Position numbers and translations under genes: made by a program. From Pseudomonas lundensis (GTDB lineage: Bacteria > Pseudomonadota > Gammaproteobacteria > Pseudomonadales > Pseudomonadaceae): a DNA stretch of 64,000 nt. The stretch is taken from the NCBI RefSeq assembly GCF_001042985.1, contig NZ_JYKY01000012.1, forward strand, positions 1 through 64,000, written 5' to 3'. This document shows, in pieces, positions 1-10,551 of this stretch (position 1 is the stretch's first letter; each line of letters opens with the position of its first letter). The notes below the pieces were generated by a model. It was not told where the DNA came from. It did not search any database and saw only the letters and a program-made list of their open reading frames with translations.

Positions 1-61
1 CGCGGCGTGTCTGCTTGCGCTTGCCGGCGTATTCGAAATCGGAAAAGCTCATCTGGCTCAT
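1..61 (-). CDS. IS5-family transposase, N-terminal 20 codons only
   Basis: Read on the minus strand from ATG at 61-59, the fragment begins MSQMSFSDFEYAGKRKQT. This is the characteristic opening of IS5-family transposases (typically MSF.D.EYAGKRKQTR...). The rest of the gene runs off the left edge, so it cannot be judged intact or broken. It belongs to the insertion sequence that ends near 124. Confidence 0.75.
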   Translation of the reverse strand, partial: MSQMSFSDFEYAGKRKQTRR

Positions 62-124
62 AGGCGGCTCGGATCAGGTGGTCAGGCGTATTTCAGCACA
101 TTTGAAAACTTGTTCGGAGATTCC
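1..124 (-). mobile_element. Terminal part of an IS5-family insertion sequence, cut by the window edge
   Basis: The start of an IS5-type transposase lies on the minus strand at 1-61. Downstream of it on the plus strand, the sequence up to about 124 reads, as reverse complement, GGAATCTCCGAACAAG. That resembles the GGAA...CGAA.AAG terminal inverted repeat of the IS5 group. It is followed at 125-128 by CTAA, which fits the CTAA/TTAG-like target preferred by this group. The boundary is inferred, because the other end and the second target copy lie outside the window. Confidence 0.6.
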
Positions 125-188
125 CTAAGGCTTATGTGCTGAGCGCCGAGCAAAATGCCCAGTACTTTCAACCCTTAAGAACAACGGA

Positions 189-1103
189 ATGAATAATAAA
201 GTGGCACGAAAAAGTAAGGTGGGACCACTTCTAAAGGAAGACTATCTCTCACCATTACCGCTGCCTACAGGTGAGTTGCCTGCGGACTCCTTAAATATTA
301 TTTGGCGGAAGAATAATGTATTTATGGATGTTGGGTATTACTGCATTGCCTCCGGCGTAATGGTGATGTGGCCTTCGATGATGCTCTGTCTGTGGATTGC
401 CTATGCCACTAATGATCCAGATGTTCTTCTGTTAGGGGGCGCCATTTTTTCTGTTCCTATCGCGTTAATGCTACGGAGCTTATTCGTCCCGGTACCCTTA
501 CCTATTCGGTTTAATCGTCAGCGCAGAGAGGTCTGTGTATCCGTTGCGAAGGGTGAATATTGGGTAGTGCCTTGGGAAACTGTCACAGCAATGGGCACTG
601 AAAGTTCGACGATTAATCAAGCGGGTAAGCAGACTCAGGGTATATTGCTGATAGGGTTTACGAATCCCGACCCGCATGGCAATGCAATGAATAAAAACTT
701 CACGATAGGTTTCAATTGTGGGGGCGGTATTTCTGCGATGAAACTATGGGAATGCATGCGTAGCTACATGGAAATAGGCCCCGACGCAGTCGAAGATCCT
801 CCTGATAATGCGCATCATCCCAAAGGTATATTGGCGACTTACTGGCGCAACCTTGTCAAAGCTGCAGGTCAGAAAGGATGGCCGCTGGCAATCGTGTGGG
901 ATGGTTTTTTTGGAATCTTTATTTTTAATGTCTTGTTGGTTATTGCGTTGGAGCGGCTAAAACTTAACCCCCCTCCAGAATTAACCTGGCCGGAGATTGT
1001 TGAGTGGTCTAAACCGATACCACCCGAGCAGTGGGCCAAGCGCTCGCCCGAGCTGGAGGCGGCCATTGCGCAGCGCGAAGCGGAGCTGGCATTGCGCGAT
1101 TAG
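189..1103 (+). CDS. Hypothetical membrane protein, DUF6708-like
   Basis: 304-residue protein. Two hydrophobic segments lie around residues 48-70 and 78-97, then a soluble region containing PIRFNRQRREV and a WVVPWE strand, and a third membrane segment around 237-257. The tail is charged and Glu/Ala rich. The order (paired helices, PIRFNR motif, beta-rich domain) resembles the DUF6708 proteins often found near type VI secretion effectors in Pseudomonas and Burkholderia; this is recalled from the family, not searched. The first 270 codons are visibly more AT-rich than the flanking core genes, and an IS5 end lies just upstream, so acquisition by transfer is likely. Function is unknown. Confidence 0.65.
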   Translation: MNNKVARKSKVGPLLKEDYLSPLPLPTGELPADSLNIIWRKNNVFMDVGYYCIASGVMVMWPSMMLCLWIAYATNDPDVLLLGGAIFSVPIALMLRSLFVPVPLPIRFNRQRREVCVSVAKGEYWVVPWETVTAMGTESSTINQAGKQTQGILLIGFTNPDPHGNAMNKNFTIGFNCGGGISAMKLWECMRSYMEIGPDAVEDPPDNAHHPKGILATYWRNLVKAAGQKGWPLAIVWDGFFGIFIFNVLLVIALERLKLNPPPELTWPEIVEWSKPIPPEQWAKRSPELEAAIAQREAELALRD

Positions 1104-1126
1104 TCAGTGCCAGAAGTGCCAGTCCG

Positions 1127-1158
1127 GCTCGCGAAGCAGTCGTACCGCTATCGCGAGC
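1127..1158. repeat. REP-like hairpin between two genes
   Basis: GCTCGCGA at 1127-1134 pairs with TCGCGAGC at 1151-1158 across a 16-nt loop. The TCGCGAGCAAG context resembles Pseudomonas REP palindromes. It lies between convergent genes and may end transcription, although no T tract follows. Confidence 0.45.
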
Positions 1159-1177
1159 AAGGGGCTGGCCGGATCGA

Positions 1178-2668
1178 TCAGGCCGTTTCGGTCGGGTCGT
1201 GGGGTTTGCGCACGGCACGTACCACAGGGCGCAGCAGTTCGGTTGGCGGGGTTTCGCAGCTGATTTTGCGGCCCAGTTTGGTTTCGATGGCGGGCAGCTG
1301 ATACGAGTCGTCTTCACCGGCAAAGCTGATGGATACGCCGTCCGCACCCGCTCGGCCTGTACGGCCAATGCGGTGTACGTAGTCGTCCGGCACTTCCGGC
1401 AGGGTGAAGTTGATCACGTGGCTGATGCCGTCGATGTGAATCCCGCGGCCCGCCACGTCGGTGGCGACCAACACGCGGATTTTGCCTTCGCGGAAGCCTT
1501 CCAGGGTTTTGATGCGTTTGTGCTGGGGCACGTCGCCCGACAGTTGCGCGGCGTTGATGCCGTCACGTACCAGGCGTTCTTCGATGCGACGCACTTCGTC
1601 CTTGCGGTTGGCAAAGACGATGACGCGTTCCCAGCCGTTGTCATTCACCAGGTTGAACAACAACTTGTACTTGTCGGCCCCGGCGACGGCGTAGACGTGT
1701 TGTTCTACGCGGTCGCTGGCCACGTTTTCGGATTCAATCTCCACGATGGCCGGGTCGGTGGTCCATTGCTTGGCGAGGTTCATCACGTCTTCGGTGAAGG
1801 TCGCAGAGAACAGCAAGGTCTGGCGTTCGGCTTTGGGCGGGGTCTGGCGGATGATCTGGCGCACCTGCGGGATAAAGCCCATGTCCAGCATGCGGTCGGC
1901 TTCATCGAGGACCATCACTTCAACCATGTCCAAATGCACTTCGCCGCGCTGGTTGAAGTCCAGCAGGCGACCCGGAGTGGCCACCAGAATGTCGCAGTGA
2001 CGGGCTTCCAGTTGCTTGAGTTGCTTGTCGAAGTCCATGCCGCCCACGAACGTCATGACGTTGAGGTCGGTGTATTTGGTCAGGTCGGCCGCGTCTTTGG
2101 CAATTTGCACCACCAGCTCGCGGGTCGGCGCGATGATCAAGGCGCGTGGCTCGCCCATGTAGCGTTCTTTGGGCGGTGGCGTTTGGGTCAGCTGGCTGAT
2201 GATCGAAATCAGGAACGCCGCCGTTTTGCCGGTGCCGGTCTGTGCGCGGCCAATCGCATCGCGGCCTGAGAGGGTGTAACCCAAAACGCCCGCCTGAATC
2301 GGCGTGCAATAAGGAAAGCCCAGGTCCTGGATGGCGTGCATCAGCTCGGGCGCAAGCTTGAAGTCGTGAAAGCGGGTTTTGCCTGCTTGCGGCTCGACCA
2401 CGAAGTCTTCGAGTTTCCAGGGGATAACCGGCGGTTTGGGTGCCGCTTCCCGGCGCGGTTTGGCCGGTTTCGGTTTTTCGTTGCGTGCAGAAGGGGCAAC
2501 AGGCTGTGCGTCGGGCGTGGTCACCGAGGCAGAAGCGGGAGCAGGCTGGGCGCTTTGTGGCGCGTCGGTTCGCGGGCCGGGGCTGCTGGAAGGTGCTGTG
2601 CAAGCTGGCGCGAGCGGCTCAGCCTCGCTTTTACCGAATATTTTTTTGAGTGCTTTGAGCACGGTCAT
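1178..2668 (-). CDS. rhlB: DEAD-box ATP-dependent RNA helicase RhlB
   Basis: 496 residues. RNA helicase of the RhlB group, which unwinds structured RNA with ATP and in enterobacteria works in the degradosome. Residues 1-80 are Pro/Ala/Lys-rich and probably disordered. The helicase core follows: a Q-motif region near 103-125 (FKLAPELM...TPIQ), Walker A AQTGTGKT at 142-149, PTREL at 181-185, DEAD at 255-258, a SAT motif, [10 protein letters not shown] and [10 protein letters not shown] near the C-terminus. All helicase motifs are intact. The extended N-terminus is typical of pseudomonad RhlB. It is transcribed towards the DUF6708-like gene. Confidence 0.9.
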   Translation of the reverse strand: MTVLKALKKIFGKSEAEPLAPACTAPSSSPGPRTDAPQSAQPAPASASVTTPDAQPVAPSARNEKPKPAKPRREAAPKPPVIPWKLEDFVVEPQAGKTRFHDFKLAPELMHAIQDLGFPYCTPIQAGVLGYTLSGRDAIGRAQTGTGKTAAFLISIISQLTQTPPPKERYMGEPRALIIAPTRELVVQIAKDAADLTKYTDLNVMTFVGGMDFDKQLKQLEARHCDILVATPGRLLDFNQRGEVHLDMVEVMVLDEADRMLDMGFIPQVRQIIRQTPPKAERQTLLFSATFTEDVMNLAKQWTTDPAIVEIESENVASDRVEQHVYAVAGADKYKLLFNLVNDNGWERVIVFANRKDEVRRIEERLVRDGINAAQLSGDVPQHKRIKTLEGFREGKIRVLVATDVAGRGIHIDGISHVINFTLPEVPDDYVHRIGRTGRAGADGVSISFAGEDDSYQLPAIETKLGRKISCETPPTELLRPVVRAVRKPHDPTETA

Positions 2669-2752
2669 CTCATCAGTTGGTTAAGGAGTGTACGCCGGGC
2701 AGTGTAATGCAAGTCGCGTGCTCGGCGTAGTGAACGACAGGATGTTTCGGTT

Positions 2753-3826
<1,074 letters not shown>

Positions 3827-4855
3827 ATGAAGCAGTTGAAATCCACTTTGGCCCTGGCCACAGCAGTCGTTGTCCTCGGCATGAGCGGTTTTGCCCAGGC
3901 GGGCGCAACGCTGGACAGCGTGAAGAAAAAAGGCTTTGTGCAATGCGGTGTGAGTGATGGGCTGCCCGGTTTTTCGGTGCCGGATGCGTCCGGGAAAATT
4001 CTCGGGATTGACGCGGACATTTGCCGCGCCGTGGCCGCTGCTGTGTTTGGCGACGCGACCAAGGTCAAGTTTAGCCAGTTGAATGCCAAAGAGCGGTTTA
4101 CGGCGCTGCAATCGGGCGAGGTGGATGTACTGTCGCGCAACACCACCTGGACCAGCTCCCGAGACGCGGGCATGGGCATGGTGTTCGCCGGCGTGACGTA
4201 CTACGACGGCGTGGGTTTTTTGGTGAATAAAAAACTGGGCGTCAACAGTGCCAAGGAACTGGACGGCGCCACCCTTTGCATTCAGGCGGGCACCACCACG
4301 GAGCTCAATGTCTCGGATTACTTCCGCGCCAATAACCTCAAGTACACCCCCATCACGTTTGACACTTCTGACGAAAGCGCCAAGTCGCTGGAGAGCGGGC
4401 GCTGTGATGTGTTGACCTCCGACAAATCGCAGCTGTACGCACAGCGCAGCAAACTGGCGACGCCGAACGATTACGTAGTGCTGCCGGAAACCATATCCAA
4501 GGAGCCCTTGGGGCCAGTGGTGCGCAAAGGCGATGAGGACTGGTTCAGCATCGTCAAATGGACCCTTTACGCCATGCTCAATGCTGAAGAAGCGGGCATC
4601 ACCTCCCAGAACGTGGTCGCCGAAGCCAAATCGACGAAAAACCCGGATGTCGCGCGGCTGTTGGGTGCCGACGGTGAATACGGCAAAGACTTGAAGCTGC
4701 CCAAAGATTGGGTCGTGCAAATTGTCAGTCAGGTCGGCAACTACGGCGAAGTGTTTGAGCGCAACCTCGGCAAAAGCACCCCTCTGGCCATCGACCGCGG
4801 GCTCAATGCCTTGTGGAACAACGGTGGCATCCAATACGCACCCCCTGTGCGCTGA
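3827..4855 (+). CDS. aapJ: General L-amino-acid ABC transporter, periplasmic binding protein
   Basis: 342 residues. It captures L-amino acids in the periplasm for the AapQMP membrane complex. Residues 1-25 are a Sec signal peptide ending AQA. The mature part has an SBP_bac_3 fold beginning TLDSVKKKGFVQCGV, with the family segment RNTTWTSSRDA and a second lobe containing ELDGATLCIQAGTTTE. Length matches AapJ/BztA proteins, which are longer than usual polar amino-acid binding proteins. It is the first gene of aapJQMP, and a 65-nt gap separates it from aapQ, fitting stronger expression of the binding protein. Confidence 0.9.
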   Translation: MKQLKSTLALATAVVVLGMSGFAQAGATLDSVKKKGFVQCGVSDGLPGFSVPDASGKILGIDADICRAVAAAVFGDATKVKFSQLNAKERFTALQSGEVDVLSRNTTWTSSRDAGMGMVFAGVTYYDGVGFLVNKKLGVNSAKELDGATLCIQAGTTTELNVSDYFRANNLKYTPITFDTSDESAKSLESGRCDVLTSDKSQLYAQRSKLATPNDYVVLPETISKEPLGPVVRKGDEDWFSIVKWTLYAMLNAEEAGITSQNVVAEAKSTKNPDVARLLGADGEYGKDLKLPKDWVVQIVSQVGNYGEVFERNLGKSTPLAIDRGLNALWNNGGIQYAPPVR

Positions 4856-4920
4856 TAGCGCTGTCACCCGGCCGCCACCTGGCCGGGTGATGTTCTGTCC
4901 ATTTTTTTCAGGGGTTCAAC

Positions 4921-6102
4921 ATGCAGACTAAAGTCGGCGCACTCAAGCCCAGGCTCAGCCTGAGCGATCCACGTGTGCGTGGGTGGGTATTTCAGATCGT
5001 CACCGTGGTGCTGGTGGTCTGGCTGGGCGGGTATCTGTTCGACAATACCCAGACCAATTTGCAGCACCGGGGCATTACATCGGGGTTTGATTTTCTGGAG
5101 CGCAGTGCAGGGTTCGGCATCGCGCAACATTTGATCGATTACACCGAGTCCGACAGTTATGCCCGTGTATTTGTCATCGGCCTGCTCAATACCTTGCTGG
5201 TTTCGGCCATTGGCGTGGTCTTGGCGACGATACTGGGTTTCATCATTGGCATCGCGCGGCTGTCACCCAACTGGATGATCAACAAGCTGGCCACGGTCTA
5301 TGTCGAGGTGTTTCGCAACATTCCGCCACTGCTGCAAATCCTGTTCTGGTATTTCGCGGTGTTCCTGACCATGCCGCTGCCGCGCAACAGTCACACCATC
5401 GCAGACACCTTCTACATGAGCAGCCGCGGGCTGAATATGCCAGCAGCGATTGGCACCGAGGCGTTCTGGCCGTTTGTCATCAGTGTCGTGCTGGCAATCG
5501 CGGCGGTGGTGCTGATGGTGCGTTGGGCCAACAAGCGCTTCGAAGACACCGGGGTGCCGTTTCATAAATTCTGGGCGGCCGTGGCGCTGTTGGTGGTGAT
5601 TCCGGGCATCTGCGTGTGGCTGACCGGCAGTCCGGTGCACTGGGAAATGCCGCAGCTCAAGGGCTTCAATTTCGTCGGTGGCTGGGTGCTGATCCCGGAG
5701 TTGCTGGCCCTGACCCTCGCGCTCACGGTGTACACCGCTGCGTTTATCGCTGAAATCGTGCGCTCGGGCATCCAGTCAGTCAGCCACGGCCAGACCGAGG
5801 CGGCGCATTCGCTGGGCCTGAAGTCGGGGCCGACGCTGCGCAAGGTGATCATCCCCCAAGCATTGCGGGTGATTATTCCGCCCCTGACCAGCCAATACCT
5901 GAACCTGGTGAAAAACTCGTCACTGGCGGCGGGTATCGGTTATCCGGAGATGGTGTCGCTGTTCGCAGGGACGGTGCTCAATCAGACCGGTCAGGCGATC
6001 GAGGTCATTGCCATCACCATGAGCGTGTACCTGGCCATCAGCCTCAGCATTTCGCTGCTGATGAACCTGTACAACACGCGCATTGCGCTAATCGAACGGT
6101 GA
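4921..6102 (+). CDS. aapQ: Amino-acid ABC transporter permease AapQ
   Basis: 393 residues. Inner-membrane permease forming half of the translocation pore for L-amino acids. After a cytoplasmic start there is a first membrane helix near residues 24-40, a large periplasmic insertion, and then the permease core. The cytoplasmic EAA loop that contacts the ATPase is visible (EAAHSLGLKSGPTLRKVIIPQ) about 80 residues from the end. Length and the insertion fit the AapQ/BztB branch. It is followed 10 nt later by aapM. Confidence 0.9.
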   Translation: MQTKVGALKPRLSLSDPRVRGWVFQIVTVVLVVWLGGYLFDNTQTNLQHRGITSGFDFLERSAGFGIAQHLIDYTESDSYARVFVIGLLNTLLVSAIGVVLATILGFIIGIARLSPNWMINKLATVYVEVFRNIPPLLQILFWYFAVFLTMPLPRNSHTIADTFYMSSRGLNMPAAIGTEAFWPFVISVVLAIAAVVLMVRWANKRFEDTGVPFHKFWAAVALLVVIPGICVWLTGSPVHWEMPQLKGFNFVGGWVLIPELLALTLALTVYTAAFIAEIVRSGIQSVSHGQTEAAHSLGLKSGPTLRKVIIPQALRVIIPPLTSQYLNLVKNSSLAAGIGYPEMVSLFAGTVLNQTGQAIEVIAITMSVYLAISLSISLLMNLYNTRIALIER

Positions 6103-6112
6103 GGGCGCGACC

Positions 6113-7210
6113 ATGACGACGCATGTTTTCAAACCGGACTTGCCTCCACCGGGCACACGCATCGGCCTGCTGGCATGGGCACGGGCCAATCTGTTTTCCA
6201 GTGCGTTCAACACCGTGCTGACACTGCTTGCGTGTTATCTGGTGTGGCTGATCGTACCGCCATTGCTGAGCTGGGCGATTGTCGATGCCAACTGGGTGGG
6301 CACCACCCGCGAGGACTGCACCAAAGACGGCGCATGTTGGGTGTTTATCCAGCAACGCTTCGGTCAATTCATGTACGGCTACTACCCGCAGGCCTTGCGC
6401 TGGCGCGTGGACCTCAGCGTCTGGCTGGCGGTGCTGGGGGCTGCGCCGCTGTTCGTTTCGCGCTTCCGGCACAAGGCTGTCTACGGCGTGGTCTTTTTGG
6501 TGGTGTACCCGCTGCTGGCCTACGCCTTGCTGCACGGTGGTTATTGGGGTTTGAGCCCGGTGGCCACCAGCCAGTGGGGCGGCCTGATGCTGACCCTGGT
6601 GATTGCCACGGTGGGCATTGCGGGCGCGCTGCCGCTGGGGATTTTGCTGGCGCTGGGGCGCCGCTCCGACATGCCCGCCATCCGCGTGCTGTGCGTGACC
6701 TTCATCGAGTTCTGGCGCGGGGTGCCGCTGATCACCGTGTTGTTCATGTCGTCAGTGATGCTGCCGCTGTTTCTGCCCGAAGGCATGAACTTCGACAAGC
6801 TGCTGCGGGCGTTGATCGGGGTGATTCTGTTCCAGTCGGCTTACGTGGCTGAAGTGGTGCGCGGCGGGTTGCAAGCGATCCCCAAGGGTCAGTACGAGGC
6901 CGCGGCGGCCATGGGCCTGGGTTACTGGCGCAGTACCGGGCTGGTGATTCTGCCGCAAGCCTTGAAGCTGGTGATCCCCGGCATCGTCAACACCTTTATT
7001 GCCCTGTTCAAGGACACCAGCCTGGTCATCATCATTGGCCTGTTTGACCTGCTCAACAGCGTCAAGCAAGCGGCTGCGGACCCCAAATGGCTAGGCATGG
7101 CGACCGAAGGGTATGTGTTCGCCGCCCTGGTGTTCTGGATTTTCTGTTTCGGCATGTCCCGCTACTCCATGCACCTGGAGCGCAAGCTGGACACCGGCCA
7201 CAAGCATTAG
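6113..7210 (+). CDS. aapM: Amino-acid ABC transporter permease AapM
   Basis: 365 residues. Second permease of the general L-amino-acid transporter, pairing with AapQ. It has an early hydrophobic helix, a periplasmic stretch with Cys residues (EDCTKDGACW), several helices, and an EAA loop YEAAAAMGLGYWRSTGLVILPQ near residue 262. The C-terminus ends in a charged tail after a last helix. It starts 10 nt after aapQ and is followed 12 nt later by aapP, so all four genes are probably one transcript. Confidence 0.9.
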   Translation: MTTHVFKPDLPPPGTRIGLLAWARANLFSSAFNTVLTLLACYLVWLIVPPLLSWAIVDANWVGTTREDCTKDGACWVFIQQRFGQFMYGYYPQALRWRVDLSVWLAVLGAAPLFVSRFRHKAVYGVVFLVVYPLLAYALLHGGYWGLSPVATSQWGGLMLTLVIATVGIAGALPLGILLALGRRSDMPAIRVLCVTFIEFWRGVPLITVLFMSSVMLPLFLPEGMNFDKLLRALIGVILFQSAYVAEVVRGGLQAIPKGQYEAAAAMGLGYWRSTGLVILPQALKLVIPGIVNTFIALFKDTSLVIIIGLFDLLNSVKQAAADPKWLGMATEGYVFAALVFWIFCFGMSRYSMHLERKLDTGHKH

Positions 7211-7222
7211 GAGACGCGCATC

Positions 7223-7987
7223 ATGAGTGAAGCCATCAAACAGACTGCCGAGCCGCAAGGCATCATCCAGATGCTCGGGGTGAACAAATGGTACGGCCAG
7301 TTCCATGTGCTTAAAGACATCAACCTCACGGTTCAGCCGGGGGAGCGGATCGTGCTGTGCGGCCCGTCGGGCTCCGGCAAATCCACCACCATCCGTTGCC
7401 TTAATCGCCTTGAAGAACACCAACAGGGGCGCATCGTGGTGGATGGCGTCGAGCTGACCAATGACCTCAAACAGATCGAAAGTGTGCGCCGCGAGGTGGG
7501 CATGGTGTTTCAGCACTTCAACCTGTTCCCGCACCTGAGCATCCTGCAAAACTGCACGCTGGCCCCGATGTGGGTGCGCAAGATGCCCAAGCGTGAAGCC
7601 GAAGAAATAGCCATGCATTATCTGGAGCGGGTGCGCATCCCCGAGCAGGCAAACAAGTACCCAGGGCAATTGTCCGGTGGTCAGCAGCAGCGCGTGGCGA
7701 TTGCCCGGGCCTTGTGCATGAAGCCCAAGATCATGTTGTTTGACGAGCCGACGTCAGCGCTGGACCCGGAAATGGTCAAGGAGGTGCTCGACACCATGAT
7801 CGGCCTGGCGCAAGACGGCATGACGATGCTCTGCGTGACCCATGAAATGGGCTTTGCCCGGACCGTGGCGAATCGGGTGATCTTCATGGATAAAGGCGAA
7901 ATCGTTGAGCAAGCCGCCCCCAATGATTTCTTCGACAACCCGCAAAATGACCGGACCAAGCTGTTCCTGAACCAGATCCTGCACTAA
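7223..7987 (+). CDS. aapP: Amino-acid ABC transporter ATP-binding protein AapP
   Basis: 254 residues. Cytoplasmic ATPase that powers AapJQM. Walker [10 protein letters not shown] lies near residue 49, the Q-loop in [12 protein letters not shown], signature LSGGQQQR near 152, Walker [15 protein letters not shown], and the switch His in CVTHEMGFA. All catalytic residues are intact. It is the last gene of the operon; no clear intrinsic terminator follows within 60 nt. Confidence 0.92.
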   Translation: MSEAIKQTAEPQGIIQMLGVNKWYGQFHVLKDINLTVQPGERIVLCGPSGSGKSTTIRCLNRLEEHQQGRIVVDGVELTNDLKQIESVRREVGMVFQHFNLFPHLSILQNCTLAPMWVRKMPKREAEEIAMHYLERVRIPEQANKYPGQLSGGQQQRVAIARALCMKPKIMLFDEPTSALDPEMVKEVLDTMIGLAQDGMTMLCVTHEMGFARTVANRVIFMDKGEIVEQAAPNDFFDNPQNDRTKLFLNQILH

Positions 7988-8094
7988 GCCTGTAGCACTA
8001 CCCGCAGGCTGCGCGCTTTTACCTCTTCAAAAGCGTGCAGCCTCATGCCCCGCACTCCCGGTTTGCCCCCGGCGTCTTCGTCTGGCTAAGATGT

Positions 8095-8385
8095 CCCGAA
8101 TCTGTTGAGGTCCGCGCCACGTACCCTTGTGGCGATCTCAATACCGACATCGGCTGCGACCTGTGATTGCCCCTGCGCCTGATGAATGCCGCGCACACGC
8201 CTGCGCCCAGCAAGCGGTGTGCCTGCATCGTCAGTGGCCTCAGCAGCCCGTTGCGTCACACAGTGAATATTCACCCGCGCCGCCCGTCGGTGTTCGATCG
8301 GCACATCGAACGGCTGGCCGCTGTCAAACAACAAGACCCTCAACGGGCGATGGCACTTAGCCGGACGTTGATCAAAGAACCTTGA
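8095..8385 (+). pseudogene. Probable relic of a GntR/FCD-type regulator
   Basis: The 411-base gap before the MFS gene has no complete gene. One plus frame reads EVRATYPCGDLNTDIGCDL, then a stop at 8164-8166, then a 72-codon stretch containing LSSPLRHTVNIHP and FDRHIERLAAVKQQDPQRA. The order (D.NTDIGF/C-like segment, SPLRHTV, then HI..L.A....DPQRA) resembles the end of an FCD ligand-binding domain of FadR/GntR regulators. No helix-turn-helix part is visible. Such regulators often sit upstream of CynX-type transporters. The assignment rests on weak, eye-level similarity. Confidence 0.3.
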
Positions 8386-8398
8386 ACCGGAGCAGGCC

Positions 8399-9694
8399 AT
8401 GACGAGCAATCCGCCACACCCTAACGACCGCCTCGAACCCGTACGCCATCTGGAAGATCTGGATCAACTGCTGATTGATGCCGAGGCGGACGACGAGGGG
8501 GTCCAGCAAGCACCACCCGTGGTGCTGCGCCCCTGGCTGTTGTTGCTGGGGTTGGTGTTGGTGGCGTTGAACCTGCGCCCGGCGTTGTCGAGCATGGCGC
8601 CGCTGTTGGGGGAGGTGTCTGATCAGTTGGGGTTGTCGGCCGCGCAAGCAGGCTTGCTGACCACGTTGCCGGTGTTGTGCCTCGGCATTTTTGCGCCCCT
8701 GGCGCCGATCCTGGCGCGGCGATTCGGCACCGAGCGGGTGGTGCTGGGCATCTTGCTGACCCTGAGCGGCGGTATTGTGTTGCGCAGTTGCGTGGGTGAG
8801 GTCGGGCTGTTCGCCGGAAGCATTCTGGCCGGTGCCAGCATCGGGGTGATCGGTGTGCTGTTACCGGGCATCATCAAGCGGGACTTCGCCGGGCATGCGG
8901 GCACCATGACGGGGGTCTACACCATGGCACTCTGTCTCGGCGCCGCGCTGGCGGCCGGGGCGACGGTCCCCCTGAGTCATTACTTCGGCAACAGCTGGGC
9001 GTTGGGACTGGGTTTTTGGGCGCTGCCGGCGGTGCTTGCCGCCGTCTTCTGGCTGCCGCAAGTCGGCAAGCGACAGGGCGCGCACAACGTGGCGTACCGG
9101 GTGCGCGGGTTGTTGCGCGACCCGCTGGCGTGGCAGGTCACGCTTTATATGGGCTTGCAATCGTCTTTGTCCTACATCGTGTTTGGCTGGCTGCCGTCGA
9201 TCCTGATCGGCCGCGGGCTGACGCCGACACAGGCGGGGCTGGTGATGTCCGGTTCGGTGATCGTGCAACTGGCCACCGCCTTGACGGCGCCCTGGCTGGC
9301 CACCCGGGGTAAGGATCAACGCCTCGCCATTGTGCTGGTGATGGGCATGACCCTGGCCGGGCTGTTTGGCTGCCTGTACGCCCCCCTGGACGGATTGTGG
9401 GGCTGGGCCATCGTGCTGGGCCTGGGGCAGGGCGGCACCTTCAGCCTGGCGCTGACCCTGATCGTGTTGCGTTCGCGAGACGCTCACGTGGCGGCCAACC
9501 TGTCGGGCATGGCGCAAGGTATCGGCTATACCGTGGCGTCGATGGGCCCGTTTGCCGTGGGGCTGGTTCACGAATTGACCGGTGGCTGGGAGGCCCTGGG
9601 CTGGATTTTCGGCGTTGTGGGCATCGGTGCAATCATTGCCGGGCTGGGGGCAGGGCGTGCGAAATTCGTCAATGTCGTCAGCGAGAAGGTCTGA
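8399..9694 (+). CDS. MFS transporter, CynX/NimT family
   Basis: 431 residues. After a 40-residue acidic N-terminal tail come about 12 membrane segments, beginning LLLLGLVLVALNLRPALSS. The NLRPALSSMAPLL motif in the first helix and the MTGVYTMALCLGAALAAG segment are characteristic of the CynX/NimT (cyanate/2-nitroimidazole-type) group. The substrate cannot be read from sequence. A GGAG site lies 8-11 nt upstream. The relic of a possible regulator precedes it, so it may have lost local control. Confidence 0.85.
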   Translation: MTSNPPHPNDRLEPVRHLEDLDQLLIDAEADDEGVQQAPPVVLRPWLLLLGLVLVALNLRPALSSMAPLLGEVSDQLGLSAAQAGLLTTLPVLCLGIFAPLAPILARRFGTERVVLGILLTLSGGIVLRSCVGEVGLFAGSILAGASIGVIGVLLPGIIKRDFAGHAGTMTGVYTMALCLGAALAAGATVPLSHYFGNSWALGLGFWALPAVLAAVFWLPQVGKRQGAHNVAYRVRGLLRDPLAWQVTLYMGLQSSLSYIVFGWLPSILIGRGLTPTQAGLVMSGSVIVQLATALTAPWLATRGKDQRLAIVLVMGMTLAGLFGCLYAPLDGLWGWAIVLGLGQGGTFSLALTLIVLRSRDAHVAANLSGMAQGIGYTVASMGPFAVGLVHELTGGWEALGWIFGVVGIGAIIAGLGAGRAKFVNVVSEKV

Positions 9695-9757
9695 AGCCAT
9701 AGTGTTTCTGCTCATGTCGGATTATCGTGCACGAATTCCACCTGCACGGACCCCGAC

Positions 9758-10237
9758 ATGAGCCAAACCCACCACGCGTTGATCACGCGCTTTTATCAAG
9801 CATTCCAGCAATTGGATGCTGAAACCATGGCGCAGTGTTACACCGAAGACGTGCTGTTCAGCGATCCGGTGTTCGGTGAACTGAGGGGGCAGGATGCGCG
9901 CGACATGTGGCGCATGCTCACGTCTCGGGCCAAGGACTTCACCCTCAGCTTCAACACCGTGCAGGCTGACGATCAGCAGGGCAGTGCGCACTGGGTGGCC
10001 ACCTATGTGTTCAGCCAGACCGGGGCGATTGTGATCAATGACATCCAGGCACGCTTTGTGTTTCGCGACGGCAAAATCTGCGAGCACCATGACCATTTCG
10101 ACTTGTGGCGGTGGTCGCGTCAGGCGCTGGGCATCAAAGGCACGCTGTTGGGATGGACGCCGCTGGTGAAAAATGCGATCCGTGCCCAGGCGAGAAAGGG
10201 CCTCAAGGCTTTTCAGGCACGCGCTCAAGGGCTGTAA
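9758..10237 (+). CDS. Nuclear transport factor 2-like (SnoaL-type) protein
   Basis: 159 residues. A small cone-shaped alpha+beta fold protein: N-terminal helix [21 protein letters not shown], then [22 protein letters not shown], and a strand with HWVATYVF. The family includes small isomerases, hydrolases and ligand-binding proteins; no specific activity is evident. The C-terminal 40 residues are basic ([20 protein letters not shown]), longer than a bare NTF2 domain. It ends 5 nt before the GIY-YIG gene, so they are probably co-transcribed. Confidence 0.8.
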   Translation: MSQTHHALITRFYQAFQQLDAETMAQCYTEDVLFSDPVFGELRGQDARDMWRMLTSRAKDFTLSFNTVQADDQQGSAHWVATYVFSQTGAIVINDIQARFVFRDGKICEHHDHFDLWRWSRQALGIKGTLLGWTPLVKNAIRAQARKGLKAFQARAQGL

Positions 10238-10242
10238 CCGTG

Positions 10243-10536
10243 ATGGCAATAACGCAATCTTGCGAAGCGACAGCGACGAGCAAGCCCTGGTTTGTGTACT
10301 TGGTGCGGGCCGCCAACGGGGCGTTGTATTGCGGTATTAGCGATGACCCGCATAAGCGGTTTGCCAAGCATCAAAGCGGCAAGGGCGCGCGCTTCTTTGC
10401 ATCCAGCCCGGCGGTGGCACTGGTGTATGTCGAATCCTGGCCCGACAAGGGCGAGGCGCTGCGTCAGGAGCGGCTGATCAAAAAGCTCAGAAAGAGCGCC
10501 AAAGAGTGCCTGGTGTCGAGCCAGTGCCGGCCCTGA
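10243..10536 (+). CDS. GIY-YIG nuclease-domain protein (UPF0213 type)
   Basis: 97 residues with start at ATG 10243; an alternative GTG lies one codon upstream. This is a single GIY-YIG domain: [17 protein letters not shown] (the Y..L...G.lY.G pattern), catalytic Arg in DPHKRFAKH, and a distal Glu in [13 protein letters not shown]. Proteins of this size are found in most pseudomonads and are presumed structure-specific or repair nucleases, though the role is undefined. It is convergent with the next gene, 15 nt away. Confidence 0.85.
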   Translation: MAITQSCEATATSKPWFVYLVRAANGALYCGISDDPHKRFAKHQSGKGARFFASSPAVALVYVESWPDKGEALRQERLIKKLRKSAKECLVSSQCRP

Positions 10537-10551
10537 CCACCATGACGCCGA

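Noticed and set aside
8086..8409. Minus-strand 107-codon frame in the gap before the MFS gene
   Set aside because: Arg/Ala/Gly-rich shadow-type translation; the plus strand shows a better explanation as a regulator relic.
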